From Petrotoga mexicana DSM 14811 (GTDB lineage Bacteria; Thermotogota; Thermotogae; Petrotogales; Petrotogaceae): a stretch of 64,000 bases of DNA. Below are positions 62,317-64,000 of this stretch, in pieces. The stretch's first letter is position 1, and every line of letters starts with the position of its first letter. Location of the stretch: positions 62,001-126,000 of the forward strand of contig NZ_AZRN01000032.1 of assembly GCF_002895565.1 (NCBI RefSeq), read 5' to 3'. The notes under the pieces are model-generated. The model was not told where the DNA came from and ran no database searches. It was given only the letters and a program-made list of their open reading frames with translations. The translations under genes were made by a program, and so were the position numbers.

Positions 62317-62885
62317 TATTGCTATTATCTGCAGTCATTGCTGGAATAATATCCGGTATCTATTTTAACTTTAATATCCCGAACAATTTAACAACTATTT
62401 TACTAATGTTTTTAGTTTTTAGCGTTGGGGTTGATATTGGCAGTGAAGAAAAGATACTCTCAAAATTAAAAGTCAACATGAAAAATATACTTTTTCAATC
62501 AATTTTAACCATATTAGGAAGTCTTATCTTTGGCTCTTTGGTAATATTTTTTACGGACTTGAATTTAAAAGAATCACTAGGCGCATCTGCAGGATTCGGT
62601 TGGTACTCTCTTTCAGGGGTTATGATCAGCAATCTCTACTCCCCTGTTTTAGGAGCAATTTCTTTCACTGCAAATGTAATTAGAGAAATTTTAGCAATAG
62701 TTTTAATTCCCTTAGTTGCTAAATGGTCTCCTCTAGGAGCAGCATCAATTGGAGGAGCCACTTCAATGGACACAATGCTCGGAGTAATAGCAAAAAGCAC
62801 CGATAAAGAAACTACTCTAATAGCCTTTGGACAAGGAGTAATACTTTCTCTTTCCGTTCCAATTCTCATAACAATGATTTTTTAG
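62313..62885 (+). CDS. LysO-like exporter, C-terminal subunit
   Basis: This 190-residue membrane protein has five to six hydrophobic segments. LVFSVGVDIGSEE and GASAGFGWYSLSGVMISNLY are strong Lys_export (DUF340) marks, followed by ATSMDTMLGVIAKST. With the preceding gene it makes the length of full LysO. Lysine or another cationic amino acid export is inferred. AAAGGAGAAG precedes the ATG. Confidence 0.82.
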   Translation: MILLLSAVIAGIISGIYFNFNIPNNLTTILLMFLVFSVGVDIGSEEKILSKLKVNMKNILFQSILTILGSLIFGSLVIFFTDLNLKESLGASAGFGWYSLSGVMISNLYSPVLGAISFTANVIREILAIVLIPLVAKWSPLGAASIGGATSMDTMLGVIAKSTDKETTLIAFGQGVILSLSVPILITMIF

Positions 62886-62899
62886 AAAAAGTAAAGCTT

Positions 62900-63115
62900 T
62901 TTTCCTTAAACGGGTGGGTAAAGAGGCGAAGCCCTAATTTTCCTTCCTTAGATGGGCGGGCTGCGGGGTGAAGGGGCGCAAATAATGACTAAGCGCAGCT
63001 CACAAAAACGCACTTTTTTAAAAGGGTCACAGGGCGAAGCCCTTCACCCCCCGTGGGTTTAAGAGACCGCAGGTCCCTTCCTTAGATGGGTGGGGAGCGG
63101 GGGAAGGGCGCTATA
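62900..63115 (+). repeat. Repeat cluster 10: full composite, copy 1
   Basis: Order: G-run unit 62954-62979, AGC-GCA-GCT (62992-63000), AGGGC-GAA-GCCCT (63031-63043), GACC-GCA-GGTC (63065-63075), G-run unit 63088-63111. It is almost the same as 63252-63411. A decayed partial lies upstream at 62905-62935. Confidence 0.93.
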
Positions 63116-63199
63116 AAACTTATTATACGGAAGTATATGATAAAATAACTCACCTTCAAAAAGATATGATATAATTAAAATAGTAAAAATCAATTTAAT

Positions 63200-63415
63200 C
63201 CTCATATGGACGGGCTGCGGGAGAATCGGCGCCAGAATCTCTTCCTTAGATGGGCGGGCTGCGGGGCGAAGGGGCGCAAATAATGACTAAGCGCAGCTCA
63301 CAAAAACGCACTTTTTTAAAAGGGTCACAGGGCGAAGCCCTTCACCCCCGTGGGTTTAAGGGACCGCAGGTCCCTCTCCCTCACGGGTGGGGAGCGGGGG
63401 AAAGGGACGCTGCAT
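63200..63415 (+). repeat. Repeat cluster 11: full composite, copy 2
   Basis: Same order as the copy 300 bp to the left: unit 63252-63277, AGC-GCA-GCT (63290-63298), AGGGC-GAA-GCCCT (63329-63341), GGGACC-GCA-GGTCCC (63360-63374), unit 63385-63411, with a decayed unit at 63207-63231. The 85 bp between the copies (63116-63200) contain a TATAAT at 63170-63175 and no gene. Confidence 0.93.
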
Positions 63416-63482
63416 CTATCTTTTTAAAGTTTCCCAAGACAGTATAAGATTTAAATACAAAAGAATTAAGCAGGTGAACAAC

Positions 63483-63935
63483 ATGGTTCAGAACAAATTA
63501 GAATTCATAAAAGATTTGTGTAAAAAATATAAAATAGGGTTAGTCTATTTGTTTGGTTCACAGAAAGAAAAGGCTTATCAGTTACTAAAAAACAATGATG
63601 ATAATGATATAAAAATAGATGATCCCCTCACAGACATAGATGTGGGAATAGTTTTTTTGTTTGATTTGGATACTATAAAGCAAAGATACAAGCTTTATGC
63701 CAGTATATACAATGAATTAGAAGAATTATTCAAACCTCACAAATTAGATCTGGTATTTTTGCAAGAAACTCATTCTGTATTCCAGACTGAAGCGTTAAAA
63801 GGCATATGCGTATATAGTGAATCGGAAAGTTTCAAAGATGAATATGAAATGATGATATTAAGGCGTGCTGCGGATTTTAAATATGTCCTCGATTTATACC
63901 ATAAAGAAGTATTAGAAAAGTACGAGGAGAAATGA
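63483..63935 (+). CDS. MNT-type nucleotidyltransferase (HEPN/MNT antitoxin)
   Basis: This 150-residue minimal nucleotidyltransferase has IGLVYLFGSQKEKA (Gly-Ser motif, about residues 17-30) and DIDVGIVFLF (Asp pair, about 53-62). The segment between them is about 25 residues, longer than the usual 10. In type VII toxin-antitoxin pairs the MNT protein adds AMP to the HEPN toxin. The ATG at 63483 has CAGGTGA before it; the frame is open upstream through the repeat, but those codons are repeat sequence. The HEPN gene follows 3 bp later. Confidence 0.8.
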   Translation: MVQNKLEFIKDLCKKYKIGLVYLFGSQKEKAYQLLKNNDDNDIKIDDPLTDIDVGIVFLFDLDTIKQRYKLYASIYNELEELFKPHKLDLVFLQETHSVFQTEALKGICVYSESESFKDEYEMMILRRAADFKYVLDLYHKEVLEKYEEK

Positions 63936-63938
63936 AAG

Positions 63939-64000
63939 ATGATAAATAAAGAGCTTATTAGAGATAGATTGATATTCATCAATGACTATCTAATTCAATT
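63939..64000 (+). CDS. HEPN-domain protein (DUF86), start only
   Basis: Twenty codons are visible before the window ends: MINKELIRDRLIFINDYLIQ. The start resembles HEPN/DUF86 toxins, RNases that pair with MNT antitoxins. GAGGAG lies 8 bp upstream of the ATG, inside the MNT gene end. Confidence 0.6.
   Translation, partial: MINKELIRDRLIFINDYLIQ

Noticed and set aside
19441-63415. Clustered repeats taken for a CRISPR array
   Set aside because: Units are contiguous or separated by repeat-derived spacers, differ from one another, enter reading frames, and no cas genes are in the window.
63387-63482. N-terminal extension of the MNT protein through the repeat
   Set aside because: Those codons are G-run unit sequence; the ATG at 63483 has a ribosome site and fits the family start.

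Overview
The window is AT-rich bacterial DNA with a gene content typical of Thermotogota, most likely a Petrotoga-like member of the Petrotogaceae. This assignment is inferred from the gene set and not from a database match. Supporting signs are a GH94 phosphorylase with a sugar ABC transporter, large family-5 binding proteins, a heterodimeric ABC exporter of the T. maritima TM287/288 kind, strong AGGAGG ribosome sites with many TTG/GTG starts, and an LptF/G-like permease joined to an LptD-like outer-membrane domain.

Layout: 0-4.5 kb, sugar phosphorylase plus ABC importer. 4.6-5.3 kb, WrbA-type quinone reductase. 5.4-9.7 kb, a regulator with a Rossmann domain followed by three enzymes that fit the UDP-GlcNAc(3-amino)uronate pathway (WbpA/WbpE/WbpB types). 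9.8-12 kb (minus), dipeptide epimerase and isoaspartyl dipeptidase. 12.15 kb (minus), tRNA-Pro(CGG). 12.4-16 kb, ferrous iron uptake (tandem FeoA, FeoC-like Cys protein, FeoB) under a DtxR-like operator, then YqeY. 16-19.4 kb, RnfB-like Fe-S protein, amino-acid racemase, DnaB. 19.7-29.9 kb, a long co-directional run: YggT, NAD kinase, PhoU-like, LptFG-LptD fusion, family-4 uracil-DNA glycosylase, SMC, MGMT. 30-34.5 kb, nicotinate phosphoribosyltransferase, DUF3307, a degenerate enolase-superfamily protein and an ATPase_2/DUF234 protein. 34.8-39.3 kb, MarR regulator and ABC exporter pair. 39.5-47.6 kb (minus), oligopeptide ABC importer with an orphan second OppB. 47.6-49.1 kb, a decayed IS110-family element with a candidate bridge-RNA region, flanked by a 146-bp duplication of the oppA 5' end. 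49.3-51.5 kb (minus), RarA and GalE. 52-64 kb, HflK/HflC, a lipoprotein, a methyltransferase, DprA, GlgB (interrupted by an in-frame amber codon), mannose-1-P guanylyltransferase, a split LysO-like exporter and the start of a HEPN/MNT toxin-antitoxin pair.

The most unusual feature is a dispersed repeat family that fills most intergenic gaps to the right of 19 kb and is densest at 51-63.4 kb. Its core is a unit of about 45 bp with four G-runs (a canonical G-quadruplex pattern). Longer composite copies carry three small palindromes whose loops are nearly always GNA triloops (GAA, GCA, GTA, GGA). These include GCGAAGC, the sequence of the classic extra-stable DNA mini-hairpin. The repeat lies G-rich strand sense to almost every neighbouring gene. 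It sits against start codons, has entered two reading frames (MGMT and a lipoprotein) without breaking them, and shows base changes that keep stems paired. I see no transposase for it in the window. It could be a REP-like or single-strand-DNA-mobilised element family and is the best candidate here for an undescribed system.
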